From: JAAXGX01 sp965221595
GTDB lineage: Bacteria > Acidobacteriota > Vicinamibacteria > Vicinamibacterales > UBA8438
Assembly (NCBI GenBank): GCA_965221595.1
Contig: OZ244900.1
Coordinates: 3,658,001-3,722,000, forward strand
Length of the DNA stretch: 64,000 nt
Reading direction: 5' to 3'
The notes under the pieces were generated by a model. The model was not told where the DNA came from. It saw only the letters and a program-made list of their open reading frames with translations, and did not search any database. Within the stretch, counting starts at the first letter, position 1. Each line of letters starts with the position of its first letter. The position numbers were made by a program, and so were the translations under genes. This document shows positions 20,079 through 28,087 of the stretch, piece after piece.

Positions 20079-20165
20079 CGCAACCCGGAGCTATACCGCT
20101 GGAACCGGGAGACCTACGACCGCGCGGTCGAGGCAGGCATCTTCGGTCCCGGCGACCGGATCAGC
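20079..20165 (+). pseudogene. Uma2-family endonuclease, N-terminal remnant
   Basis: A short stretch in one frame reads NPELYRWNRETYDRAVEAGI then FGPGDRI, which fits the conserved beginning of Uma2 (DUF820) PD-(D/E)XK proteins (R-W-x-x-E-x-Y-D-x-x-x-E-A-G-I-F). The following Leu-Ile-Asp-Gly part and the whole nuclease core are missing and no start codon is in frame nearby. It is a decayed fragment at the edge of a cluster of toxin and restriction remnants. Confidence 0.5.
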
Positions 20166-20168
20166 CGT

Positions 20169-20499
20169 TCAAGGCCCGCTCGGAGGTGTCGGTGGCCATG
20201 CAGGCCTCGTCTGATCAGCGAAGGGGTTGATCACGCGCAGGCCATCATAGTCCTGTCGGTCACTCAAGTCCTCGGAGTACACAGCGTCGCACCCGCAGAC
20301 GTGCGCGGCGGCAAGAATCGCCCCGTCCCAGTACGACAGCCGAAAGCGCTGACTGAGCGAGACGCCTGCGCGAAACACGGCGAGCGTGACGTCCTGCACC
20401 GGAAACTCCTGAATCGACTCGATGAACCGCAACGCCTGCGAAGGCTGAGTGGGACGGACTCGCAGCGTAGATCAGAACGTTGGTGTCAACGAACCGCAT
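20169..20499 (-). pseudogene. VapC-type PIN-domain toxin, frameshifted with internal deletion
   Basis: The ATG at 20499 opens a PIN domain with MRFVDTNVLIYAASP, holding the first catalytic aspartate, but that frame then loses homology. The rest resumes in the +1 frame as QALRFIESIQEFPVQDVTLA, SYWDGAILAAAHVCGCDAVY and SEDLSD, with the later catalytic acids, to a stop at 20169. About 40-50 middle residues of a usual ~135 aa VapC are absent, so both a deletion and a frame change occurred and the ribonuclease must be inactive. The start overlaps the antitoxin gene by 14 bp, the normal toxin-antitoxin order. Confidence 0.75.
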
Positions 20500-20776
20500 T
20501 GCGGTCGTGCAAGGCGTTCCGACTGATGTTGTCGGCCGCTCTGAATCCGCTGCGCGTCGAGCGGATGTCTTCGAAAACCTCGTCCAACAAACGCCCGCGG
20601 CGTTCGCACTCGGTCTCCCCGGCCGGCTCGCGCGCACCGTTTCCGACGGCGCGATCGCGAACGAGACTATCGAGGAAGCCCCGTACGAGTGCCGACACCG
20701 AGGTGTCCAGCTCCGCCGCACGAATGCGGGACTGCCGATACGTTTCCTCGTCCACCGACACCGTGATGTTCCTCAT
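20486..20776 (-). CDS. Ribbon-helix-helix antitoxin of a VapBC-like pair
   Basis: Small protein of 96 aa. Its N-terminus MRNITVSVDEETYRQSRIRA followed by SVSALVRGFLDSL is a ribbon-helix-helix DNA-binding fold (CopG/Arc type, as in DUF6364 antitoxins); the charged C-terminus would wrap the toxin. The gene is intact, with TGTGGAG about 8 bases upstream of the ATG. The toxin gene that follows (14 bp overlap) is broken, leaving an orphan antitoxin. Its start codon overlaps the stop of the truncated hsdM frame (ATGA), so it may be translated by coupling. Confidence 0.78.
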   Translation of the reverse strand: MRNITVSVDEETYRQSRIRAAELDTSVSALVRGFLDSLVRDRAVGNGAREPAGETECERRGRLLDEVFEDIRSTRSGFRAADNISRNALHDRNAVR

Positions 20777-20952
20777 CGACACAGCTCCACAGGTTTCGGC
20801 GTACCACAGCCACCGGGCGGGGCGTCGCCGGGCGCCCATCCTCCTCTGGTGGCAGCGGGGTTGCCGCGGACGTACAGATCGCGCAGCACGTCGTCGGCGA
20901 CGCCCCAGATGTAGTTGACGATCCAGTGCAGGTCGGTGTTGCTCGTCGTCAT
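20773..20952 (-). pseudogene. HsdM (type I restriction methylase) N-terminal remnant
   Basis: An ATG at 20952 starts a 59-residue frame whose first 30 residues, containing DLHWIVNYIWGVADDVLRDL and YVRG, match the N-terminal helical domain of HsdM methyltransferase subunits. Homology stops where KYRDVILP-type sequence would follow, and a Pro/Gly-rich nonsense tail leads to a TGA inside the antitoxin ATG. The catalytic domain is gone, so this is a truncation, probably caused by an insertion or deletion joining hsdM to the toxin-antitoxin pair. Confidence 0.7.
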
Positions 20953-20980
20953 GGGATTTCCGGCCCGTCAGCGGCCGGAG

Positions 20981-21029
20981 CTTGCACGCTTGCTTGCACT
21001 CGCGTGCAAGCGTCGGAGAACTTGCACGC
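20981..21029. promoter_or_regulatory. CTTGCAC repeat cluster with hairpin upstream of the hsdM remnant/antitoxin genes
   Basis: The heptamer CTTGCAC occurs at 20981, 20993 and 21021, and its complement GTGCAAG at 21004. The middle pair forms an 8-bp palindromic hairpin, GCTTGCAC-TCGC-GTGCAAGC (20992-21011). The cluster lies 30-80 bp before the HsdM-remnant start, where a promoter/operator would be expected, and after the metallo-hydrolase gene. It may be an operator, or a terminator without a T-run. Confidence 0.4.
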
Positions 21030-21057
21030 GCTCTTGCATCGGCGCTAAGCCACGCGG

Positions 21058-22137
21058 CTACTCCCGCGGACGGTAGGTCCGGCTGAACCCGTTGCGGCTG
21101 TTCGTCACCGTGAACGAGCCGTCGCGGCGGGCCGCGACGTGGATTGCGTGGGCGGGTCCCATATGGATGGTCCGCCCGTTCGGCGCGGGCGTGCCCTCCT
21201 CCAGGTTGGCGATGAACTGCTTCGGCGCGTTGTGGGCGTCGCCGCCCGGAATCGAGTAGTGGTTCTGCCAGAGGTGCTCGAGGCTGTCGGCGGCCGCGAG
21301 GATCTCGAAGGTCTGCACGGCCCCGCCCTTGCGCGGCCCGTTGTTCATGACGGCGGCCCGCGGCTCGATGGCGTGGACGAGCGCCTCGGAGCCGGACGTT
21401 TCCGAGCCGTGGTGCGACACCAGGTACAGGTCGATGGCGCCGATCTTGTTGTCGGGGCACATGAGCGCGTGCTCCCGGTTCCAGTTGAGGTCGCCCATGA
21501 TCACGCTGCGAAACCGGCCGAAGCCGACGAACGTCGCGATCGACTGGTCGTCCTCGGCGTTGCCGTAGCGGCTGGTGATCTCCTCGCCCTGGAACGTGAA
21601 GCCGTCGCAGTGCGGGTTGGCGCTGCCGGCGCCGGCGAGCGGCACGTCGAGCACCGCCCCGGCGGAGGCCATGATCACGACGTCCAGGCCGGCCAGCGGC
21701 AGCGTGTCGCCCGGCGCCACCGCGCGGTGCACGCCCCGGCTGCGCAGCGCGGTGTAGGCGTCGAACGCCGCCCGTTGCCGCGCCCCGGTGTCGACCGTTT
21801 CCCCATGGTCGATGAAGCGGCGGATCGGCAGGCGCTCGGCGAGCTGCAGCGCGCCGCCCATGTGGTCGGTGTGGAAGTGGGTGACGAGCAGGTAGTCGAT
21901 CTGCGTTACGCCCGCCGCGCGCGCCACGGTGGCGATGCGGTCGGCGTCGCGGTACTCGAGGCCGGGCCACCCGGCGTCGACGAGCAGCGATTCGCCCGCG
22001 GGGCTGACGAAGAGCGTCGCCTCGCCGCCCTCGACGTCGATGACGTAGATGTCCAGCGTCGCGCCCGGATCGCTCTGGGCGGTCGGCAGCGCCGGGCTCA
22101 GCACGAGACACGCCGCCACCACAGTGATGATGCGCAT
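21058..22137 (-). CDS. Secreted ComEC-like metallo-beta-lactamase-fold hydrolase
   Basis: Exported MBL-fold protein of 359 aa with a signal peptide (MRIITVVAACLVLSPALPTA). The zinc motif HxHxDH is complete in THFHTDHMGG, with further ligands in the MGDLNWNREH and LVSHHGSETSG segments, an arrangement like the C-terminal nuclease-type domain of ComEC (COG2333). The start at 22137 has GGGAG at good spacing; the frame is open for 20 more codons upstream but without a signal. Its role is unknown: ComEC-like hydrolases cut nucleic acids or phosphodiesters. It lies 80 bp downstream of the RidA/CMD fusion gene on the same strand. Confidence 0.86.
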   Translation of the reverse strand: MRIITVVAACLVLSPALPTAQSDPGATLDIYVIDVEGGEATLFVSPAGESLLVDAGWPGLEYRDADRIATVARAAGVTQIDYLLVTHFHTDHMGGALQLAERLPIRRFIDHGETVDTGARQRAAFDAYTALRSRGVHRAVAPGDTLPLAGLDVVIMASAGAVLDVPLAGAGSANPHCDGFTFQGEEITSRYGNAEDDQSIATFVGFGRFRSVIMGDLNWNREHALMCPDNKIGAIDLYLVSHHGSETSGSEALVHAIEPRAAVMNNGPRKGGAVQTFEILAAADSLEHLWQNHYSIPGGDAHNAPKQFIANLEEGTPAPNGRTIHMGPAHAIHVAARRDGSFTVTNSRNGFSRTYRPRE

Positions 22138-22217
22138 GGCAGACTCCCGGAATTCGGACTTCACGACGCCGGCTCGCCATCCGCCGGCGCCCGGCACACC
22201 CGGCCGCCGGCGCCCGG

Positions 22218-24524
22218 CTACGGCACCGGGAGCAGCGGCGCGACGCCCGCGGGCAACTGTTGGTCGAAAGCTGCGAGCACCGCGGCGTCCGCGGCGTGCG
22301 CGCCCATCAGGCCGACGAGGTCCACCAGGTCTCGCACGCCGAAGGCGCGCTCGGCGCGCGCGTACGTCTCCGCGCTGACGTTGTGGTCGCCGAACAGCTC
22401 GCGGCCGAACGCGATCAACGCAGCGTCCTTCTCGGCTACCCCGTCCAGCGGCCGGTTGCGGCGCACGATGTCGATGAGCCCGGCCTCGAGACCGGCGGCG
22501 CGCGCCCGCGGCTCGTTCACGGTCCAGTCGTACTGCGAGTCGTGGGCCCAGGCCGTTACGAGAACCGCGAGCTGCATGAGCCGCCGTCCCACCCGCGCCT
22601 CCAGGGTGGCCGGCCCGTCCCCGTAGCTGCGGATGACGTTGGGACCGATGCCCGAGGGCGACAGCATGCGGCCGTAGAGCACCGACACCGACGCGTGGCT
22701 CTCCGGGCTCCGCAGGGGCAGTCGGCTGCGCGAGTCGGGATGGATATCGTCCGGATGGGTGAAGGGCAGCGGCAGCGACTGTCGCCAGCCGGCCGGCATG
22801 CGCTGGTTGAAGCCGGTGAGCGTGGCGGCCGTGCTCGCGTAGCGGCCCATCACGTCGATGACGTCGACGAGGTTCGTCTTGCCCAGCAGCGCCAGGGCCC
22901 GCGCGTAGGTGTCCGCCCCGAGGCGGCGCGTGCCGAACAGCTCGCGGCCGACCTCGACGATGATTGCTTCGCGGTCGCTCAGCGCGGTCAGCGGCTTGCG
23001 GTGGCGCACGACGTCGATGATGCCGTCATCGAGCCCAACGGCAATCGCCTCGAGCTCGTGCAGCGCCCACTCGTACGGCTGGTCGTACTCGCGCGCCGTC
23101 GTCAGGATGGTCAGCTCCGTCAGCTGTCGCCCCATGGGGGCGTCGAAGCGCAGGTTCGTCCCCGACCCGTGCAGCCGCAGTGCGGCCGCGCCGCCGGGGG
23201 CGCGGCCCGTGCGCTCCACGTGCGCGTCGTACGCCGCGCGCCGGGCCGGATCGAGCTCCTCGCGGTCGATCGGTGGCAGACGGCTGCGCGACACCGGGTG
23301 CACGTCGTCGGGCACTCCTCCGCTGCCAACGACGGCGATGCCCTCGATCTCGACGAGCGCGCCGTCAGCGAACAGCGACTGGATGCCCAGCAGCGTGGCC
23401 GCCGGCACCGTCTCGTCCGGGAAGCCGTGCGCCTTGCGCGCCGCGTCGACCACCGCGAAGTCGCCCCGGCGGTACTCCGGCATGTAGATGACGACCTTGA
23501 GGAGGTCCTCCGGCGCCGCCCCCGCGGCCGCGAGGCGCCGCCTGAGGTTGGCGTACACCTGGTCGGCCTGGCTCTCGAGCGGGTCGCCCGGCACGCCCAC
23601 CTGGCCGGAGACCTGGACGACCTTGGGCCCGGTGCCGCGCGCGCTCACCGCCTGGGTGAAGCCGGTGGCCGGATCGATGAACGCCCGCTCGACCTCGCGG
23701 CCGTCCGTCCCGACGACGGCGATGCCGTCGATCTCGATGCGGAACTGCGGGGCCGCGAGCGCAGGCACGCCCAGGAGCGTGCTGGCAGGCATGTCCGCGA
23801 GCGACAGGGCCTGCTCGCGGCCCGCGCGGTACCCGGCCAGATCGGTCTCCGGATTGAAGTCGACGATGTAGGTGGTGGCCTTGACGAGGTCCGCCAGCGA
23901 GGCCCCGGCCTCGGCGAGCCGCGCGCCGACGCTCTCCCAGACCGTGGTCGCCTGCGCCGCCAGCGTGTCGCCCGTGCCGACCTGGCCTGCCACGTAGACG
24001 GTCCGGACACCGTGGGCCGTCACGGCCACGGCCCCGCTGAAGCCGTTCGCCGGCGCGAAACGCTCGATCTCCAACGCGGCTCCCGGCTCGGCCACGACGG
24101 CAATCGCCTCGATCTCCACGCGCAGGTCTTCGGCGGCCAGCGCCCGGACCCCGATCATCGTGCTCGCCGGCCAGTGGCCCGCGGCGGGGAACGTGGCCAG
24201 CCGGACCTCGGAGATCACGCCGTACTGCGCTGGCTCGAAGTCCTTCACGAAGATGCGGATCTTCACGACGTCGGCCGGCGTGGCACCCGCCTGCCCGAGG
24301 CGTCGCACGACGCCCGCGAACGCCGATTCGACGTGCTCCCGGAAGGTGTCGCCGCGGCCGACCTGGCCGGAAACGAAGACGGTCTTGACGCCCCCGTGCG
24401 TCGTGGTCACGACCTGCGTGAAGCCGCCGGCCGGGTCGATGTAGTCGACCTGCGCCGCCGCGGCGACCGGAATCGCGCACACGGTCAGGTAGACGAAAAA
24501 GAAGAGCCGGAGTCTGCGCGCCAT
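22218..24524 (-). CDS. Exported fusion of three RidA-like and two carboxymuconolactone-decarboxylase-like domains
   Basis: A 768 aa secreted protein (signal: residues 1-25). Three tandem RidA/YjgF-like domains (about 28-155, 158-285, 290-415) each show a GFTQ/GFSG beginning, a V(S/A)GQVG strand, a VK/LK-x-x-x-(Y/F) helix and a VEIE or RIEI-x-x-IAV ending. Two CMD-like domains (about 440-575 and 620-760) follow, each ending in LFG....A.TYARA. The RidA arginine that binds the carboxylate is replaced (PASTM, PASTL, PAATL), so imine deamination is unlikely. The first CMD copy keeps YEWALHE, the second has YDWTVNE with the histidine lost. The second of two ATGs is preferred since GGAGGA lies 7 bases before it. 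The function is unknown; the fusion is unusual. Confidence 0.85.
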   Translation of the reverse strand: MARRLRLFFFVYLTVCAIPVAAAAQVDYIDPAGGFTQVVTTTHGGVKTVFVSGQVGRGDTFREHVESAFAGVVRRLGQAGATPADVVKIRIFVKDFEPAQYGVISEVRLATFPAAGHWPASTMIGVRALAAEDLRVEIEAIAVVAEPGAALEIERFAPANGFSGAVAVTAHGVRTVYVAGQVGTGDTLAAQATTVWESVGARLAEAGASLADLVKATTYIVDFNPETDLAGYRAGREQALSLADMPASTLLGVPALAAPQFRIEIDGIAVVGTDGREVERAFIDPATGFTQAVSARGTGPKVVQVSGQVGVPGDPLESQADQVYANLRRRLAAAGAAPEDLLKVVIYMPEYRRGDFAVVDAARKAHGFPDETVPAATLLGIQSLFADGALVEIEGIAVVGSGGVPDDVHPVSRSRLPPIDREELDPARRAAYDAHVERTGRAPGGAAALRLHGSGTNLRFDAPMGRQLTELTILTTAREYDQPYEWALHELEAIAVGLDDGIIDVVRHRKPLTALSDREAIIVEVGRELFGTRRLGADTYARALALLGKTNLVDVIDVMGRYASTAATLTGFNQRMPAGWRQSLPLPFTHPDDIHPDSRSRLPLRSPESHASVSVLYGRMLSPSGIGPNVIRSYGDGPATLEARVGRRLMQLAVLVTAWAHDSQYDWTVNEPRARAAGLEAGLIDIVRRNRPLDGVAEKDAALIAFGRELFGDHNVSAETYARAERAFGVRDLVDLVGLMGAHAADAAVLAAFDQQLPAGVAPLLPVP

Positions 24525-24632
24525 GGTCATTCCTCCAGGAACTGCGGCCGATCCGTCGTCCAATCGACGGGAAGGTGGGCCACCAAACCACCGGCCCCCT
24601 CGCCCGACGCGAGGGTCCTGCAGGCTTGGAGC

Positions 24633-25679
24633 CTACTCCCCGCCTGCGGCGTCCTCGGCCCGCGACCCCGTCATGATGTTCAGCAGTCCGTAGTTCCCCT
24701 CGTGGCACGCGAACTCGTACATCGGGCCGTCCAAGCGTGTGTACGGCAGCGCGCCTGACCACGACCGCGTCCAGGTCAGCGGATCGTGGACGGTGAACTG
24801 GTAGTCGAGCGTGTCGGGACCAATGCGCGTGAAGCGCTCGATGACGCGCGCATGCTCGCTGAGCCGGCCCCGCGACAGCGAATGCTCCGGGCGGACCCAG
24901 CGCCGGATGAACGGTTCGCGCAGGTTGGTGGTCTCGACGACCAGCGTGTCGCCTTCCCAGTGTCCCCGCGAGCTGCCGGCGAACTGGCTGATGCCCGGCG
25001 GCAGGTGCGGGCGGCCGTCGAGGAAGATGACACGCCGGTCGTGGATGTGCTCCTGCAGGATGGTCACGGCCTCGGGCGTCTGCAGGAAGTGGTAGTTGTT
25101 GTTGTAGCCGGTGGGGATCGAGGGAATGCCGCGGTACCACAGGCAGCGCTCGCTGAGCCCCATCTCCTCCGGCCCGTCGGCGGGCAGGCGGCCCTCCTGC
25201 ACCTCGGTCAGCCGCAGCGCCTCGGGCGACATGATGCGCGCGAGCGCCGCCGGGGTGAGCGGCGGCAGGCGGCCGTCGGGCGGATCGGTGACCAGCGACG
25301 TGCGCATGGTGCGCACCACCGACGTGCTCTGCTCGGTCCAGTAGCTGTTGTAGGCCCCGACGTTGCCGCCCACCGGCAGCGTACCGCTGCGCACCGTCGG
25401 CGCGTTCTCCTGGTCCACGCGCTCCTGCGCCCGCTGCTCGAGCGCGGCCACTCCCTCCGCATCCAGGAACGCCTGGTCCGCGAGCTCGGCCGGGCGCTCC
25501 AGCGGGGTGATGGTGCCGTTGTTCCAGATGGCCTGCAGGTCCGGATGGCCCCAGGGCGTCCGCGGCAGAACCCAATCCGACGGCTGCGCGGGTTGAGCCG
25601 TGACAGGCGGCGGCGCCAGCGAGACGACAGCGAACACGGCGGCGATTGCCCCCGCGACGCCAAGCAATCGATACCTCAT
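24633..25679 (-). CDS. Secreted conserved protein of unknown function (WGxPDLQAxW family)
   Basis: Protein of 348 aa with a signal peptide (about 1-28) and GGGAGGT 7 bases before the ATG. The mature start PRTPWGHPDLQAIWNN is the signature of a large secreted family abundant in soil and marine Acidobacteriota, with no characterised member that I know. Other conserved pieces are DGRPHLPPGISQFAGSSRG followed by HWEGDTLVVETTN, and ERFTRIGPDTLDYQFTVHDP. The latter resembles a lipocalin-like beta-barrel core. It sits between the RidA/CMD fusion and the divergent propeller protein. I do not assign a function. Confidence 0.75.
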   Translation of the reverse strand: MRYRLLGVAGAIAAVFAVVSLAPPPVTAQPAQPSDWVLPRTPWGHPDLQAIWNNGTITPLERPAELADQAFLDAEGVAALEQRAQERVDQENAPTVRSGTLPVGGNVGAYNSYWTEQSTSVVRTMRTSLVTDPPDGRLPPLTPAALARIMSPEALRLTEVQEGRLPADGPEEMGLSERCLWYRGIPSIPTGYNNNYHFLQTPEAVTILQEHIHDRRVIFLDGRPHLPPGISQFAGSSRGHWEGDTLVVETTNLREPFIRRWVRPEHSLSRGRLSEHARVIERFTRIGPDTLDYQFTVHDPLTWTRSWSGALPYTRLDGPMYEFACHEGNYGLLNIMTGSRAEDAAGGE

Positions 25680-25876
25680 CTCACACCTCCCTGGCCGGGA
25701 CGTCGTAGCAATCAGGTGCATCATAATCGGGAACCCGAACGGAATGTCGCCGGCGCCGACACCGGGCGGTTGACATTCCGGGATGCCCGTGTCGAAATCG
25801 GGATGCACGAGCGCCGGGTTCACTCTTGCGGCGCAGCGGAACCGGTTCCGGAGAGGCGGATTCAGGGAGGAGAGAG

Positions 25877-28045
25877 ATGACGAGAAGAAGGTCGACACTT
25901 CTCGGCCAGGTTGCCGGTGGCCTCGCTGTCTGCATGCTTGCGCTGCCGTCCGGACCGGGTGCGCAGCAGGTGGACGTCGCCATCGACGACGACGACATCG
26001 GCGGAGTCGTTAGCGGACCTGACGGACCGGAGGCAGGCGTCTGGGTGATAGCCGAGACCATGGACCTGCCGACCCGGTTCAACCGCATCGTGGTCACCGA
26101 CGATGCGGGCCGCTACGTGGTGCCGGACCTGCCTGACGCGGCCTACGAGGTCTGGGTACGCGGCTACGGACTCGTCGACTCACCCAGGCAGCAGGCCGCG
26201 CCGGGGACCCGCCTCGATCTGACGGCGGTACCGGCACCCGACGCGCAGGCTGCCGCGCAGTACTACCCTTCCGGCTACTGGTACTCGCTGCTGGAAGTGC
26301 CGGGACACGAGGAGTTCCCGGGTACCGGTCCCGAGGGCAACGGCATCTCGCCGAACGTGCCGAACCAGGCGGCATGGCTGCGCGGCCTCAAGTCCGGCGG
26401 GTGCACCGCCTGCCACGGGCTTGGGAACAAGGCCACGCGCGAGGTTCCTTCGGAGCTCGGCGAGTTCGACTCGCTCGTGGCGGCCTGGGATCGCCGCATC
26501 AAGTCCGGCCAGGCCGGGGTCAGCATGAGCAACGGGCTCGACCGGATGGGGCGTCGCCGCGCGCTGGAGATGTACGCCGACTGGACCGGCCGCATCATGG
26601 CCGGCGAGGTGCCACCGGCACCGCCGCGGCCCCAGGGAACGGAGCGCAACGTGGTGGTCACCCAGTGGGACTGGGCCGATCCCACCGCCTACCTGCACGA
26701 CGAGGCTTCGACCGACAAGCGCAACCCGACAGTGAACGCCAACGGCCCCATCTACGGGGCGCTCGAGGCCAGCGCCGACTACGTGCCGGTGCTCGACCCG
26801 GTGCATCACACCATCTCCGAAGTGGCGGTACCGGTGCGCGACCCGGACACCCCGCTGGCAGCGGGACCCCCGCTGGCAGCGTCGCCCTACTGGGGGGACG
26901 AAGCCATCTGGGACAGCCGCTCGAATGTGCACAACCCGATGCTCGACCAGGATGCGCGCGTCTGGCTGACCTCACGCGTGCGGGGTCCCGAGAACCCGCC
27001 GCTGTGTCTGGAGGGGTCCGACCACCCGTCGGCGCGCGCGTTCCCGAACCCGCGCGCCAACCGCCACCTGGCGGTGTACGACCCGGCTACCGAGGAGATG
27101 ACCCTCATCGGCACCTGCTACGGTACGCACCACTTGATCTTCGCCGAGGACGACGACAACACGCTATGGACCAGCGGCGGTGGGCAGGTCATCGGGTGGC
27201 TCAACACCAACCTGTTCCTCGCGACCGGGGACGAGGAGGCGGCACAGGGGTGGAGCCCGCTGGTGCTCGACACCAACGGCAACGGCGTCCGCGACGAGTG
27301 GGTCGAGCCCGGCGAGCCCGGTGACCCGGAGAAGGACACCCGCATCCGCTCAGGCTTCTACGGCGTGGCCTACAACCCCGTCGACGGCAGCATCTGGGGC
27401 TCGTCGCTGGGCATGCCTGGCGCGGTGCTGCGGTTCGATCCGGGCGACAATCCGTCCGAGACCGGCCTGACCGAGTACTACGAGGTGCCGTTCCGGAACC
27501 CCGGCGCCGAGGTGCAGGACGGCTACTCGCCGCGCGGCATGGACATCGACCGGAACGGCGTGGTGTGGACCCCGCTGGCCAGCGGCCACCTCGCCAGCTT
27601 CGACCGCCGCAAGTGCACCGGGCCGCTCAACGGACCGCACGCCACCGGCCAGCACTGCCCCGAAGGGTGGACACTGTACCCGGAGCCGATGCCGCAGATG
27701 AAGGGTGTCACCGCGTCGGGCAGCATCGAGGGCAGCTACTATACGTGGGTCGACCAGTTCGATACGCTGGGCCTGGGGCGCGGCGTGCCCATCAACACCG
27801 GTAACGCGGCCGAGGGGCTGCTCGCGCTGCGCGACGGCGAGTGGGTCGTCCTGCGCGTGCCGTATCCGCTGGGGTTCTACACGAAGTGGATGGACGGCCG
27901 CATCGACGACCCCGACGCCGGCTGGAAGGGACGGGGCATCTGGGCGACCTGGAGCACGCGGGCGCCGTTCCACGCGGAGACCGGCAAGGGCACCCCGAGC
28001 AAGGTCGTCCGCTTCCAGCTCCGTCCAGACCCGCTGGCGAAGTAG
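25877..28045 (+). CDS. Exported c-type haem protein with carboxypeptidase-regulatory-like and propeller domains
   Basis: Exported protein of 722 aa. After a signal peptide (about 1-33) come a carboxypeptidase-regulatory-like beta-sandwich (about 38-120, with DAGRYVVPDLPDAAYEVWVR), a single haem c site CTACH in GGCTACHGLG near residue 180, and from about 250 a beta-propeller-like region resembling Vgb/streptogramin lyase proteins (HHLIFAEDDDNTLWTSGGG, GYSPRGMDIDRNGVVW). A periplasmic electron-transfer or dehydrogenase role is probable, perhaps with the quinoproteins encoded nearby; the substrate is unknown. The ATG is supported by GGGAGGAG upstream. It is divergent from the preceding gene across a 197 bp promoter gap. 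Confidence 0.82.
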   Translation: MTRRRSTLLGQVAGGLAVCMLALPSGPGAQQVDVAIDDDDIGGVVSGPDGPEAGVWVIAETMDLPTRFNRIVVTDDAGRYVVPDLPDAAYEVWVRGYGLVDSPRQQAAPGTRLDLTAVPAPDAQAAAQYYPSGYWYSLLEVPGHEEFPGTGPEGNGISPNVPNQAAWLRGLKSGGCTACHGLGNKATREVPSELGEFDSLVAAWDRRIKSGQAGVSMSNGLDRMGRRRALEMYADWTGRIMAGEVPPAPPRPQGTERNVVVTQWDWADPTAYLHDEASTDKRNPTVNANGPIYGALEASADYVPVLDPVHHTISEVAVPVRDPDTPLAAGPPLAASPYWGDEAIWDSRSNVHNPMLDQDARVWLTSRVRGPENPPLCLEGSDHPSARAFPNPRANRHLAVYDPATEEMTLIGTCYGTHHLIFAEDDDNTLWTSGGGQVIGWLNTNLFLATGDEEAAQGWSPLVLDTNGNGVRDEWVEPGEPGDPEKDTRIRSGFYGVAYNPVDGSIWGSSLGMPGAVLRFDPGDNPSETGLTEYYEVPFRNPGAEVQDGYSPRGMDIDRNGVVWTPLASGHLASFDRRKCTGPLNGPHATGQHCPEGWTLYPEPMPQMKGVTASGSIEGSYYTWVDQFDTLGLGRGVPINTGNAAEGLLALRDGEWVVLRVPYPLGFYTKWMDGRIDDPDAGWKGRGIWATWSTRAPFHAETGKGTPSKVVRFQLRPDPLAK

Positions 28046-28087
28046 ACCGGCAGCACCGGGTGTCGTCGCGCGGGCCGACACCCGGCG

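Noticed and set aside
20981..21029. CTTGCAC repeats considered as a replication origin or iteron array.
   Set aside because: Only four heptamers, no DnaA boxes or AT-rich stretch, and no rep or dnaA gene nearby.
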